Source: Pyrococcus horikoshii OT3 (lineage in GTDB: Archaea > Methanobacteriota_B > Thermococci > Thermococcales > Thermococcaceae). Taken from it: a stretch of 64,000 nt of DNA. The stretch is taken from NCBI RefSeq assembly GCF_000011105.1, contig NC_000961.1, forward strand, positions 1,412,662 to 1,476,661, given 5' to 3'. Below are positions 16,498 through 25,611 of the stretch, one piece after another. Made by a program: the position numbers and the translations under genes. A model generated the notes under the pieces. That model worked only from the letters and a program-made list of their open reading frames with translations, ran no database searches and had not been told where the DNA came from. Position 1 is the first letter of the stretch, and every line of letters starts with the position of its first letter.

Positions 16498-16669
16498 TTT
16501 TCATTCACCATAGTGGACAAATTTTGTATTCCATTCCACCATAAAGAAAAAAGTTACCATTTTAATCACCTTTGTTATATCTTTCCAATTTGAATTAATA
16601 ATACATCCTTAAATATTTCCCTTTAGAGAGCTTTTAAAAATGAGCACATATTTTTAGGGAGGGATTAAA

Positions 16670-17056
16670 ATGCTAAACACGATAGTGCTGATTAGAACGG
16701 ATAACTTTAAGAAGGCATTAACAGCGCTAGCTGACCTTGTTAGGTATGGAGGAATGAAAATAAGGGGAACTCCCAGAATAATACCTCCAGCTTTATCTGA
16801 CTGGGCATTTGAGCAGATAGTAGGGGAAAAGCCCAGGAAAAGAGTTAAAGCCCATGTAGTTGCCCAAGTTGATCTACCTGCATCGAAGGCAATAGGAAGG
16901 ATAAGAGACATTCACCCTCCAGCCCACATAATTGTAATTCCAGTCGGAAGTCCCGTCCACAAGGAACTCCTTAGGCTATGGGGAACATTTAAAGAGTTAA
17001 AGGGATTTCATCCACCAAAGGAAACGAAAAGGACATCTGAAGACGGGCTAGAGTGA
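16670..17056 (+). CDS. DUF356-like archaeal protein
   Basis: 128 residues, conserved in euryarchaea (DUF356, from memory). The N-terminal alpha/beta half (TIVLIRTDNFKKALTALADL) resembles a small ferredoxin-like fold; the middle holds a basic strand segment. No enzymatic motif seen. RBS AGGGAGGGA before ATG 16670. The end overlaps the convergent DUF402 gene by 9 bp. Confidence 0.75.
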   Translation: MLNTIVLIRTDNFKKALTALADLVRYGGMKIRGTPRIIPPALSDWAFEQIVGEKPRKRVKAHVVAQVDLPASKAIGRIRDIHPPAHIIVIPVGSPVHKELLRLWGTFKELKGFHPPKETKRTSEDGLE

Positions 17057-17548
17057 GTACTCCCAAACAACTTTAGGAGGGAACTTTCCCCCTTCTATCT
17101 CACTAATAATCCTCTCAGCTGTTCTATATGCCTTTAGAAACTTTTCTCTTGAGATTAAACCATAGTTTAAGGCCATCTCCAGTTCATCCTCGTCCAGAAG
17201 GAAGTACTCCCCACTCGGAAATATAAATATGTCAAGAAAGAGATCCAGCATCTCTATCGTGTTCCCGCTCCTCCTCGTGTAGTCCAAGACGTCAATGTAC
17301 AGACCCTTGAAGGTTCCTTTCCTGTCGTATATTTTCAACACATCAAAATCCTTTCCTATAAAAGCGAAATAAACCATTTTATAGCCGTTATTTATTACCT
17401 CAACCCCATTAACCTTCAAAGGTGCAAGCATGCCGCTGAACTCTGACCTTGCAACTATTAAATCCCCTAAATCTGCTATTACCTCATCCTCTCTCCTTAG
17501 GATGCGATTTGGTATCCGTTTATAGATTAAGGTGATCCTCCCAACCAT
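17048..17548 (-). CDS. DUF402 domain protein
   Basis: 166 residues. The central KIYDRKGTFKGLYIDVLDY and the following DLFLDIFIFPSGEYFLLDEDELE are characteristic of DUF402 (FAU-1/Ntdp superfamily), a beta-barrel domain found in nucleotide phosphatases and in an archaeal RNA-binding ribonuclease. The N-terminal S1-type domain of full FAU-1 is absent. It follows glyS by 6 nt on the same strand, so it is translated from the glyS mRNA. Confidence 0.8.
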   Translation of the reverse strand: MVGRITLIYKRIPNRILRREDEVIADLGDLIVARSEFSGMLAPLKVNGVEVINNGYKMVYFAFIGKDFDVLKIYDRKGTFKGLYIDVLDYTRRSGNTIEMLDLFLDIFIFPSGEYFLLDEDELEMALNYGLISREKFLKAYRTAERIISEIEGGKFPPKVVWEYSL

Positions 17549-17554
17549 TTTAAA

Positions 17555-19267
17555 TCATCCAAATATTAGTTCTTTAAGCTTCCTGGGAAGTTCCTCTATC
17601 TTTACCCTTATCTGCTCCCTGGTATCTCTATCCCTTATGGTTACAGTTCCATCCTCTGGCGTTTGATTATCGACGGTTACACAGTAAGGTGTTCCAATTT
17701 CATCGTAGCGCATGTACCTCTTTCCTATGCTGTCCTTTTCATCGTAAACTACTATGAATCCCTCCTTCTGAAGCGTTCTATAGATTTCATAGGCTATTGT
17801 TGTTAAGGGTTCCTTAGCTACCAATGGAAGGACTGCAACCTCAATTGGGGCCATATCCTTCTTTATTTTCAAGTAGATCCTCCCATCTTCATCAACTGTT
17901 AGCGAGTTCTCTAGGAGTAAATAGAAGGGCCTGTCAATTCCAAAGCTAGGCTCTAAAACGTGAGGAACTATCTTCTCACCAGTAATCTTTTCTTCAACTT
18001 CTTTAACTATAAAATCTTCCTTAGAAAGTTCATAACCTTCAATCGTGACCTTTCCTTTCTCATTAAGATCCTTTACAAGCTTTTCTAGCTCTTTTTGATC
18101 CATTGACTTTATAATTTCATTTATTTTCTTTGCATCCGCCTTGAGCTTTGGTCCAACCTTCTTCATGTTCAAGGAAACTTGAATTCTCTTAACGACCTTC
18201 GGTTTGTCATAATGGATCATTACCGTCAAATCGGCCCCGCTCATTTTCATGTGCCTACTCAGATCGTAATCAGTTCTATAAGCTAATCCTACACATTCTA
18301 CCCAACCGAAGCGCTCGCTGTACACCTCGGCATCCCACGTATCTGCCGAGTAGTGAGCTCTCTCCTCGGGTAATTGTTGCCTGAATCGTATCTTATCCTC
18401 TGGAATGCCTATATCGAGTAAAATCTTCTTTATCATGACCATATAATATGCAAAGAACGAATTCATAACGTAGCCTCTCTTCACTGCTTCTTCAGCTGTT
18501 ACCTCAACTTCCCCTAACTCCTTAAGCTGGTTTTCTATTGGGTATAGTTTAAGCTTTTCGTGCTTAACTTCATTAAAGTGAGGATGCTCGGTTTCGTTAG
18601 GATTGAAGAATATCTCAGCTTCAGCCTGGGTGAATTCTCTAAGCCTTATCATTCCCTGCCGGGGAGATATCTCGTTTCTATAAGCCTTCCCTATCTGGAA
18701 AACTCCGAAAGGAAGTTTATTTCTTGCAAAGGCATTCAAGCGCTTGAAGTTTACGAATATTCCCTGGGCCGTTTCAGGCCTTAGATAAGCCTTCTTATCC
18801 TTGTAAGGGCCGATGTAAGTCTCGAACATTAAGTTAAAGTAAAAGACATCGCTTAGCTCCCCCCCACATTCGGGGCACTTCAAACCATGTTCCCTAATTA
18901 TCCTACTCATCTCCTCAGCGGACTTACCTTCAACATCAATTCCCAGGAATTCCTCTATTAAATGATCCGCTCTAAACCTCATTCCGCACTTCTTACACTC
19001 AACTACGGGATCAACGAATTTCTCCACATGACCGCTAGCAATGAAGACTTGCTCCGGTGTTATGTCGGGAGTTTCAATTTCGAAAAACCCCTCTCTTATA
19101 AAAGCTTCCCGTATCTTTCTCTCAATTTTCCTTTTTATTGTAGCTCCAAGAGGCCCATAATCATAGAAACCCCTAGATCCTCCATATATCTCAAAACTTC
19201 CCCATGCAAATCCTCGCCTCCTCATTAGATCCTGAAGATATTCATACTTATCGAACTTCCCATTCAT
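17555..19267 (-). CDS. glyS: Glycyl-tRNA synthetase (class II, alpha2 type)
   Basis: 570 residues. Charges tRNA-Gly. Class II motif 2 FRNEISPRQGMIRLREFTQAE-like region (about 200-220), motif 3 FGIDRPFYLLLENS, and a C-terminal anticodon-binding domain (about 470-565, VAVLPLVAKEPL). Two cysteine pairs CKKC and CPEC around residues 95-140 form the insertion zinc site. Archaeal/eukaryotic type. ATG 19267; divergent from the radical-SAM gene. Confidence 0.97.
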   Translation of the reverse strand: MNGKFDKYEYLQDLMRRRGFAWGSFEIYGGSRGFYDYGPLGATIKRKIERKIREAFIREGFFEIETPDITPEQVFIASGHVEKFVDPVVECKKCGMRFRADHLIEEFLGIDVEGKSAEEMSRIIREHGLKCPECGGELSDVFYFNLMFETYIGPYKDKKAYLRPETAQGIFVNFKRLNAFARNKLPFGVFQIGKAYRNEISPRQGMIRLREFTQAEAEIFFNPNETEHPHFNEVKHEKLKLYPIENQLKELGEVEVTAEEAVKRGYVMNSFFAYYMVMIKKILLDIGIPEDKIRFRQQLPEERAHYSADTWDAEVYSERFGWVECVGLAYRTDYDLSRHMKMSGADLTVMIHYDKPKVVKRIQVSLNMKKVGPKLKADAKKINEIIKSMDQKELEKLVKDLNEKGKVTIEGYELSKEDFIVKEVEEKITGEKIVPHVLEPSFGIDRPFYLLLENSLTVDEDGRIYLKIKKDMAPIEVAVLPLVAKEPLTTIAYEIYRTLQKEGFIVVYDEKDSIGKRYMRYDEIGTPYCVTVDNQTPEDGTVTIRDRDTREQIRVKIEELPRKLKELIFG

Positions 19268-19328
19268 GTCAAACCCCTTACTGAAGAAGGTTAAGACCTA
19301 AAAAGCTTTGTCTCTACATCTGGGCGAG

Positions 19329-20591
19329 ATGATCAAGTTAAGGTTACCTAACTCCCACTTTGAGGATCATGGAGATATGATCAGGTTAGTGTGGAGAAGA
19401 ACGCTGATTGCCGACTTCAAGAAGAGGGATATTGAACTTGCAATAAAGAGGAAGTTTAGAGTTTCTCCAAGTGTAAGGGTCGAAGATGGATATCTACTAA
19501 TAACAACCGATAATGAGGATATTGAAAGGTTCGTTGCATTTTATATTCAAAGCAATTTAGGAGGATTACTCAGAAATAAGTACACAAAGAGGAGGGTTAT
19601 CTACATACATGAGGGTATGGAAGTACCACTTCTAGGCTACAACGCCTTTGGTTTAATAGACAGGGGTACCAACCTGATCCAGGTAAGAGGATCAACTGGA
19701 TGTAACATGAGTTGCATATTCTGCTCAGTTGATGAGGGTCCATACTCCAGAACGAGGAAGCTTGACTTTGTCGTTGATATTGATTATCTCATGAAGTGGT
19801 TTAACTTGGTTGCGAAGGAGAAAGGGAAGGGATTAGAAGCTCACTTGGATGCCCAGGGAGAACCCCTGATGTATCCTTTTATAGTGGAACTAGTTCAAGC
19901 ACTAAGAGATCACCCCCACGTATCCGTGATCTCCATGCAGAGCAATGGAGTTCTCCTGGATGATAAACTAGTGGAAGAGCTTGCTGAAGCGGGGCTCGAT
20001 AGGGTAAACTTGTCAATTCACTCTTTAGATCCGAAGAAAGCCAAGATGCTCATGGGAATTAAAGATTACGACCTGAGTCATGTATTAGAAATGGCCGAAG
20101 CTTTGGTAAATGCAGGCATAGACGTTCTGATAGCTCCAGTAATAATCTTCGGAATTAACGATGACGAAGCCGAAGCATTTATAGAGTTCGCAAGGAAGAT
20201 TGGAGCTGGGAAAAGATGGCCTGCACTGGGCTTTCAGAATTATGTCCCCTACAAATTTGGAAGAAATCCAGTTATAGCTAAACCGATATCATTTAAGGAA
20301 TTTTACGAGTGGTTAAGGAAGCTAGAGGAGAAGACGGGGATGAAACCCTTGGTTCTAAAGCCCCATCACTTTGGAATGCACCCAAGGCCGTTTATACCAC
20401 TAGCCTTCAAGAGGGGGGAAGTCGTGAAAGCTGAAGTTGTACTTCCTGGGAGAATTGAGGGTGAGATGATAGCTAAGGCCAGGAACAGGTTAATACAGGT
20501 GATAAATTCTAATGCCAAGGTAGGAGATAAGATCAAAGTTAGGATCGTAAGGACGAGACATGGAATATACATTGGCACTCCTCATGGTTAG
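19329..20591 (+). CDS. Radical SAM protein with C-terminal TRAM domain
   Basis: 420 residues. Radical-SAM cluster motif CNMSCIFC (about 125-132), an AdoMet-side GEP motif (AQGEPLMYP), and a C-terminal TRAM domain (last 60 residues, FKRGEVVKAEVVLPG...GDKIKVRIVRTRHGIYIG) as in RNA-modifying enzymes such as MiaB/RumA. This suggests an RNA-modifying enzyme; the substrate is unknown (COG2100-type, from memory). ATG 19329 is chosen since a TATA-like CTAAAAAG stands about 30 nt upstream, giving a leaderless mRNA; TTG 19308 is the alternative. Confidence 0.87.
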   Translation: MIKLRLPNSHFEDHGDMIRLVWRRTLIADFKKRDIELAIKRKFRVSPSVRVEDGYLLITTDNEDIERFVAFYIQSNLGGLLRNKYTKRRVIYIHEGMEVPLLGYNAFGLIDRGTNLIQVRGSTGCNMSCIFCSVDEGPYSRTRKLDFVVDIDYLMKWFNLVAKEKGKGLEAHLDAQGEPLMYPFIVELVQALRDHPHVSVISMQSNGVLLDDKLVEELAEAGLDRVNLSIHSLDPKKAKMLMGIKDYDLSHVLEMAEALVNAGIDVLIAPVIIFGINDDEAEAFIEFARKIGAGKRWPALGFQNYVPYKFGRNPVIAKPISFKEFYEWLRKLEEKTGMKPLVLKPHHFGMHPRPFIPLAFKRGEVVKAEVVLPGRIEGEMIAKARNRLIQVINSNAKVGDKIKVRIVRTRHGIYIGTPHG

Positions 20592-20636
20592 CGTTAGCCT
20601 TTTAAATTCCAAAATTTTAGTAATTCTGGCGGGCTC

Positions 20637-20693
20637 GTGATGAGCTTTCCCTACGGCCCGAGCTTAGGCGATGAGGAATACAGCCAGGGCTGA
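20637..20693 (+). ncRNA. C/D box sRNA candidate
   Basis: C box GTGATGA (20637-20643), 14-nt guide, D'-like CCGA (20658-20661), spacer, C' box GCGATGA (20668-20674), 15-nt guide GGAATACAGCCAGGG, D box CTGA (20690-20693), then TTTT. Total 57 nt and spacing fit archaeal methylation guides, and the segment is GC-rich against AT-rich flanks. A TATA-like CTTTTAAAT (about 20600) would start transcription near 20630, so it may have its own promoter. D' deviates from CUGA by one base. Guides are complementary to GCCGTAGGGAAAGC and CCCTGGCTGTATTCC; I could not assign targets. It ends 14 nt before the phosphoesterase ATG. Confidence 0.8.
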
Positions 20694-20707
20694 TTTTGGT
20701 GATATCT

Positions 20708-21400
20708 ATGCCAATTGCTTTAATCTCGGATATTCATTCAAATTATGAGGCATTAAAAGCCGTTTGGAAGGAAATAAAAGACATAGACAAGATAGTATGC
20801 CTGGGAGATCTGGTAGGCTATGGAGCAAGCCCTGATGCAGTTGTTGAACTAATAAGAAAGGAAATGAAAAGGCGAGAAATCTTGTGCATAAGGGGAAATC
20901 ATGACAATGCAGTTGCCTTTGGAACTGACTGGGGTTTCAATCCCTATGCTAGATACGCAGTTAGGTGGCATCAGAGAACGATGAAGAGTGAAAACTTAGA
21001 ATTTTTAAGGAACCTCCCAGTAAGGTTATTTTTTAAGTACGGAGAAAGAAGCTATCACATTATCCATGGTTCTCCCAGGGCCCCTTTAGATGAGTATTTA
21101 TTTCCCTGGCTCCCAGATTCGGAGTTCGCCGACTGTCTAAGGTATATTAGGGAGGATGATCTAATAGTTGGGCACACTCACGTTCCAATGCTAAAAATTA
21201 TCGGGAAAAGAAGGGTCATAAACCCAGGATCAGTTGGACAGCCTAGGGATGGAGATTGGAGGGCCAGCTACGCTATCTTATACGAGGATGGGAAAGTTGA
21301 GTTTTTCCGAGTGGAATATGACGTTGAAACCGCTGCAGAAAAAATCTTAAAGGCCGGACTCCCAGAATTCTTGGCATACAGACTCTTCGAGGGATTATGA
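20708..21400 (+). CDS. Calcineurin-like metallophosphoesterase
   Basis: 230 residues with the dimetal motifs in order: ISDIHSN (D-x-H), CLGDLVGYG (GD), RGNHDN (GNHD), HIIHGSP, and GHTHVP (GHxH). Similar to the YfcE/ApaH-like group acting on phosphodiesters or phosphoproteins; substrate unknown. ATG 20708 is preferred over a TTG 12 nt upstream, with GGTGAT as ribosome binding site. Confidence 0.9.
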   Translation: MPIALISDIHSNYEALKAVWKEIKDIDKIVCLGDLVGYGASPDAVVELIRKEMKRREILCIRGNHDNAVAFGTDWGFNPYARYAVRWHQRTMKSENLEFLRNLPVRLFFKYGERSYHIIHGSPRAPLDEYLFPWLPDSEFADCLRYIREDDLIVGHTHVPMLKIIGKRRVINPGSVGQPRDGDWRASYAILYEDGKVEFFRVEYDVETAAEKILKAGLPEFLAYRLFEGL

Positions 21401-22531
21401 TAGGAAGTTCGAAGCCCTAACTTTTAGCTTGCCGCTCTCCCATAGGGTTATGAGAATGTTAACTATTCTTTCCCCTGATTTTCCATCCCCAAAAGGATTC
21501 TTAGCTGAGGACATTCTCTTATAGAACTCTTCATCTTCGATTAGTTTCCTAACGTATCTCAAGGCTATATCCTTCTCAAGGCCAACTAAAATGTTACCCC
21601 CAGCTTTAAGAGTTTCCGGCCTTTCAGTATTGTAGCGGAGGGTTAAGCAGGGAACGTTTAGGATTATCGCTTCTTCCTGGATTCCTCCCGAATCCGTCAT
21701 TATTATAAAAGCATTTTTTTCAAGCTTTAAAAAGTCCAGATAACCAAGGGGTTTTAACAGCATAACATTTGGTGCTGATTTTAAAGCATCCCAGAGTCCA
21801 AATTCTCTTAGCCTACTCTCAGTTCTAGGATGAACTGGATAAACGACTTGCATGGGGAGGGAGGTCAATATCTCAACAAGCTTCCTTAGCTTATCCTTGT
21901 CGTCAACATTTTCCTTTCTATGGGCCGTGACTAGAATGTACTCCTTCGGGCTTAACCCAAGCTTCGTCAAAATTTTACTCTTCTTCTCCGCGATCTTGGA
22001 GTTCTGGAGGACGGCATCAACTATAGTATTTCCAACCACGAATACATTTTCCCTTATTCCTTCCCTTTCCAAATTAGCCTTGGCCTCCAAGGTAGGGGCG
22101 AACAAAACTTCACTACTGTGATCCGTTAAAATCCTATTTATCTCCTCGGGCATCGTTCTATCAAAGCTTCTCAATCCGGCCTCAACGTGAGCAACCGGAA
22201 TTAATAGTTTCACGCTGGCTAAAGCTCCAGCTAGAGCGGTATTTGTATCTCCTTGAACTATGCTCACATCAGGTTTTTCTTCAATTAAAACTTTCTCTAT
22301 TTTTATCATTCCTATTCCAGTCTGCTCAGCTTGAGTTCCAGATCCAACTTCCAAATGATAATCTATTTCTGGAAGTTCCAGCTCTTCTAGGAAGATATTA
22401 CTCATCTCATAATCGTAATGCTGACCCGAGTGGACTAGAATTGGAGAAATACCCTTCTCCAGGAAGGCCCTTATAACTGGAGAGAGCTTTATTATTTCAG
22501 GCCTAGTTCCAAATATTACTATTGGCCTCAA
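21395..22531 (-). CDS. wecB: UDP-N-acetylglucosamine 2-epimerase (non-hydrolysing)
   Basis: 378 residues. Interconverts UDP-GlcNAc and UDP-ManNAc. GT-B fold with FGTRPEIIKLSPVI at the N-terminus, the HVEAGLRSFDRTMPEE catalytic segment and SDSGGIQEEA-like TDSGGIQEEA UDP site. It overlaps wecC by 4 bp (ATGA), so the pair converts UDP-GlcNAc to UDP-ManNAcA for N-glycans or surface polysaccharide. The 3' end overlaps the phosphoesterase by 6 bp. Confidence 0.96.
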   Translation of the reverse strand: MRPIVIFGTRPEIIKLSPVIRAFLEKGISPILVHSGQHYDYEMSNIFLEELELPEIDYHLEVGSGTQAEQTGIGMIKIEKVLIEEKPDVSIVQGDTNTALAGALASVKLLIPVAHVEAGLRSFDRTMPEEINRILTDHSSEVLFAPTLEAKANLEREGIRENVFVVGNTIVDAVLQNSKIAEKKSKILTKLGLSPKEYILVTAHRKENVDDKDKLRKLVEILTSLPMQVVYPVHPRTESRLREFGLWDALKSAPNVMLLKPLGYLDFLKLEKNAFIIMTDSGGIQEEAIILNVPCLTLRYNTERPETLKAGGNILVGLEKDIALRYVRKLIEDEEFYKRMSSAKNPFGDGKSGERIVNILITLWESGKLKVRASNFLS

Positions 22532-23784
22532 ACGTCCCCCCTCCCAATACCCCTAAATATAAAGCCAACTGGAGGCTCTTTAATAATGTTCCTCCCATCA
22601 ATTATTATTTTATGCCTCATCGACTTTCCAATGCTTTCCCAATTTACACTCTTAAACTCAGGATGATCCGTTGCTATAACAATTGCGTCAGCTCCTTCAA
22701 CAACTTTCTCCAGGGAATCATGAGTTCCCCTAACGTATGGATCGTAAGTTCTAACCTCCTTTACGGAGTTGCGAATTATCTCTACAAACTTAAGAGCTGG
22801 AGAATTCCTAGTATCATCGGTCCCTCCCTTATATGCGAGACCAAGAACAGCAATGATAGCCTCGGAAGGCTTTATATTCGCCTTCTCTAATGCTTCAAAA
22901 AGTAAACCAGCAGCAAATGCTGGCATTCTCTCATTTATTCTTCTCGCGATTCTTATCAAACCAAAATCTTCTTTGGCGTTAGACAATAATAGATAAGGAT
23001 CCTTTGGAAGACAATGACCTCCAACTCCTATTCCCGGGGTGTGGATCTTAACCCTTGGATGCGTGTTTGCTAGCTCTATAGCTTCATAGACATTAACTCC
23101 ATACTGATGAGCAAGCAGGGCAAATTCGTTTGCCAATGCAATGTTAACATCCCTAAACGTATTTTCCATTAGCTTAACCATTTCAGCGGTCGTTGCATTC
23201 GTCAAGAATATCCTACCCTTAACGAATGATCTATAAAGCTTCTCGGCCAAGTTCGCTGCTTTTTCACTAACCCCACCGATGATCCTTGAGTTATAAACGA
23301 GTTCCTTAAATATCCGACCCGGCATCACCCTCTCAGGGGCATGAGCAACATAAAAGTCAACCCCTTCCCTTAATCCTGTTAAGTTTTCCAAAAGCCTGGC
23401 CATTTTCTCTGTCGTGCCTGGAGGTATAGTACTTTCAATGATAACTAGAGCTCCCCTATCCATAACCTCCGCAACGGTTCTAATAGCTCTTTCCAAGTAG
23501 CTTAAGTCGGGGTCATCTCCTGAAAGTGGAGTCTGAACACAGATTATGAACACATTAGAACCCTTTAGGTCTTCCACCCTATCAGTAACCTTAAGCTTTC
23601 CAAGTGATAATACCTCCTTTAACCTCCTATCTATTTCGGGCTCTATTATGTGGGCAACTCCAGAGTTTATCTTTTTGATAACCTCAGATCTTATGTCATA
23701 GCCAACGACATCATATCCAGATGATGCAAACATTATCGCGGTTGGAAGGCCAATATAACCCAACCCTAAAACTGCTATCCTCAT
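22528..23784 (-). CDS. wecC: UDP-N-acetyl-D-mannosamine dehydrogenase
   Basis: 418 residues. Oxidises UDP-ManNAc to UDP-ManNAcA with two NAD+. N-terminal Rossmann motif LGLGYIGLPTA, catalytic cysteine in GVGGHCLPKDP (about 256), central helix and C-terminal UDP-binding domain (LGLAYKGGTDDTRNSP). ATG 23784 (MRIAVLGLGY) is chosen because GGTGGGAG lies just upstream; a TTG 15 nt earlier is unlikely. First gene of the wecC-wecB operon. The 246 bp upstream hold only AT-rich promoter-like sequence. Confidence 0.95.
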   Translation of the reverse strand: MRIAVLGLGYIGLPTAIMFASSGYDVVGYDIRSEVIKKINSGVAHIIEPEIDRRLKEVLSLGKLKVTDRVEDLKGSNVFIICVQTPLSGDDPDLSYLERAIRTVAEVMDRGALVIIESTIPPGTTEKMARLLENLTGLREGVDFYVAHAPERVMPGRIFKELVYNSRIIGGVSEKAANLAEKLYRSFVKGRIFLTNATTAEMVKLMENTFRDVNIALANEFALLAHQYGVNVYEAIELANTHPRVKIHTPGIGVGGHCLPKDPYLLLSNAKEDFGLIRIARRINERMPAFAAGLLFEALEKANIKPSEAIIAVLGLAYKGGTDDTRNSPALKFVEIIRNSVKEVRTYDPYVRGTHDSLEKVVEGADAIVIATDHPEFKSVNWESIGKSMRHKIIIDGRNIIKEPPVGFIFRGIGRGDV

Positions 23785-24030
23785 TCTCCCACCTGGCAAG
23801 ATTAGACTAACGCTTAATTTTAAGGATTTCTTGTCCTATCCATAAACTGGAAGATTTTCAGCTTAATCCTTGTAATATGCTTGCTAATTCCTTATTTACC
23901 CTGAAATTAAAAGGAGATAGCCATAAAATGCATCTGAAAGGATGAGAAATTTATATAAATTAACAAAGAAAGCGACCAAGTGAGAATCCTTATAACTTGA
24001 TAAATTACAGTTTAATTGTGGTAGATAACA

Positions 24031-25143
24031 ATGAAAGTCTGGATAGACATCATGAATTCCCCCCACGCTCACTTTTTCAAAGGTATAATCAGGGAATTGG
24101 AGAAGAGGGGATTTGAAGTACTAGTTACAACTCGAGAATTTGATGGGTTAACTCAAATATTAGATATGTTGGGGATAGACTATATATCCATAGGAAAGCA
24201 TGGGGGAGCTACACTGGAAGGAAAGTTACTTGCAAGTGCTGAAAGGGTGTATAAACTTTCAAAACTTATAATAGAGGAGAAACCGGATTTAGCCATTTAT
24301 AAGAATAATCCAGAAGCTCCAAGGATAGCATTTGGATTGAAAATACCTTCAATTGGATTCGTGGATAATGAAACTGCAGTTCCTCAAAACAAGCTTATGT
24401 TTCCATTTACAAATAGGTTACTATATCCAAAGCCAATAGATGCATATGAATTGCTTAGGTGTGGGGCGGATCCTAACTCTTTGAGGCCTGTAAATGGAAT
24501 CGCCGAAATAGCTAACATTTATGGTTTTAAGCCGGAGGATACCGTTCTCAAAGAACTTGGGGTTAAGAAATACTCGTACATAGTGATGAGGCCCGAACCG
24601 ATTAAAGCAACATACTTTAATGGAGACAGAGAAAGGAGCATTCTTGAGGATATCATTCCACTACTTCCAGATCTTCCAATAATCCTGTTTCCAAGGACTG
24701 ATGAACAGAGGGAAATATTTGAGAAATTTGACAACATTATAATTCCCGAGAAAGCTGTAGATACATTAACACTTCTATTCTACGCTAAGCTCATGGTCGG
24801 TGCAGGGGGAACTATGAACAGAGAAGCCCTTGCACTAGGAACACCTGCGATCTCTACATATCCTGGAAAACTACTGGCCGTGACAAAATGGTTAATAGAT
24901 CTAGGAGTTCTTTACCACTCAACAAATCCAATAGAAGTTGGAATGAAGGTTTGGGAGATAGTTAGAAAGAATTCAGTTTATAGGAGGAACATAAGAACAG
25001 TTATGAGTTCTATGGAAAATCCTGTGGAAGCTATAATTGAGGAAGTTGAAAACTTAACTTATCCCGGCCAATTTAGGAGTTATGAAAGCTTCTATAAGAG
25101 CAGCTATAAAGAGAAGGGATATGGCCAGTATCAAAAACCTTAA
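24031..25143 (+). CDS. DUF354 protein (glycosyltransferase-like)
   Basis: 370 residues. Two Rossmann-like halves; WIDIMNSPHAHFF at the N-terminus and GAGGTMNREALALGTPAIS in the C-terminal half (nucleotide-sugar site-like) are typical of DUF354, related to GT-B transferases and epimerases. Probably handles a surface sugar, in keeping with the neighbouring wec genes. The last 30 codons (from about YPGQFRSYESFYKSS) are hydrophilic and run antisense to the 3' end of the SpoIIM-like gene, an unusually long 90-bp convergent overlap. Confidence 0.85.
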   Translation: MKVWIDIMNSPHAHFFKGIIRELEKRGFEVLVTTREFDGLTQILDMLGIDYISIGKHGGATLEGKLLASAERVYKLSKLIIEEKPDLAIYKNNPEAPRIAFGLKIPSIGFVDNETAVPQNKLMFPFTNRLLYPKPIDAYELLRCGADPNSLRPVNGIAEIANIYGFKPEDTVLKELGVKKYSYIVMRPEPIKATYFNGDRERSILEDIIPLLPDLPIILFPRTDEQREIFEKFDNIIIPEKAVDTLTLLFYAKLMVGAGGTMNREALALGTPAISTYPGKLLAVTKWLIDLGVLYHSTNPIEVGMKVWEIVRKNSVYRRNIRTVMSSMENPVEAIIEEVENLTYPGQFRSYESFYKSSYKEKGYGQYQKP

Positions 25144-25611
25144 CATTATTTTGAACCCTCGCTTAAACCTATTCTCAAGCTCTCCTTCTCCCTTTACTAC
25201 CTCCAGAAACCAGTTAATACCTCCAATTCCAGCTATAATAAAGGCGGGTATTTCTACTATTCCATGAGGAATTATTGAGAGGAGGATCTTAGAACCAGGA
25301 ACTCCTCTTGATGCTGTATATGAGATCACGATTCCAACTACAATACCGTTGAATAGTAAGACTAAAAAGGGTACGATCCCCAGGATTATCCCACCAAAGG
25401 CTATGATAGTGGCAACCCTCACATTATTAAGGAAGATTAAGATGAACAGTTCAAATCCTTCCGGTAGTTTATTACCTCCTAACAATTTCCTGAGAACCAT
25501 GTAAGCATGTTCAGCAAGATTTGGATCTAGAAGTCCCACTATCCATCCGATAAGGGTTCCGAAAATAAAGACCCCAAGCAGAATTATGAACAGCTTTAGA
25601 TTTCTGCTCAT
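25054..25611 (-). CDS. SpoIIM / DUF95-like membrane protein
   Basis: 185 residues with five to six transmembrane helices. NNVRVATIIAFGGIILGIVP, PHGIVEIPAFIIAG and the last-helix motif FIAALIEAFITP are the conserved elements of the stage II sporulation protein M family, found widely in non-sporulating archaea. Function unknown. It is coupled to the LplB-like gene by ATGA. Its conserved last helix lies in the 90 bp shared with the opposite-strand DUF354 gene, so both reading frames appear genuine. Confidence 0.88.
   Translation of the reverse strand: MSRNLKLFIILLGVFIFGTLIGWIVGLLDPNLAEHAYMVLRKLLGGNKLPEGFELFILIFLNNVRVATIIAFGGIILGIVPFLVLLFNGIVVGIVISYTASRGVPGSKILLSIIPHGIVEIPAFIIAGIGGINWFLEVVKGEGELENRFKRGFKIMLRFLILAISLLFIAALIEAFITPKLAGIS

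Noticed and set aside
23785-24030. Possible sRNA in the 246-bp gap upstream of wecC (CTGAAAGGATGAG)
   Set aside because: D-like and C-like words occur in the wrong order and spacing; the gap is AT-rich and explained as two divergent promoter regions.
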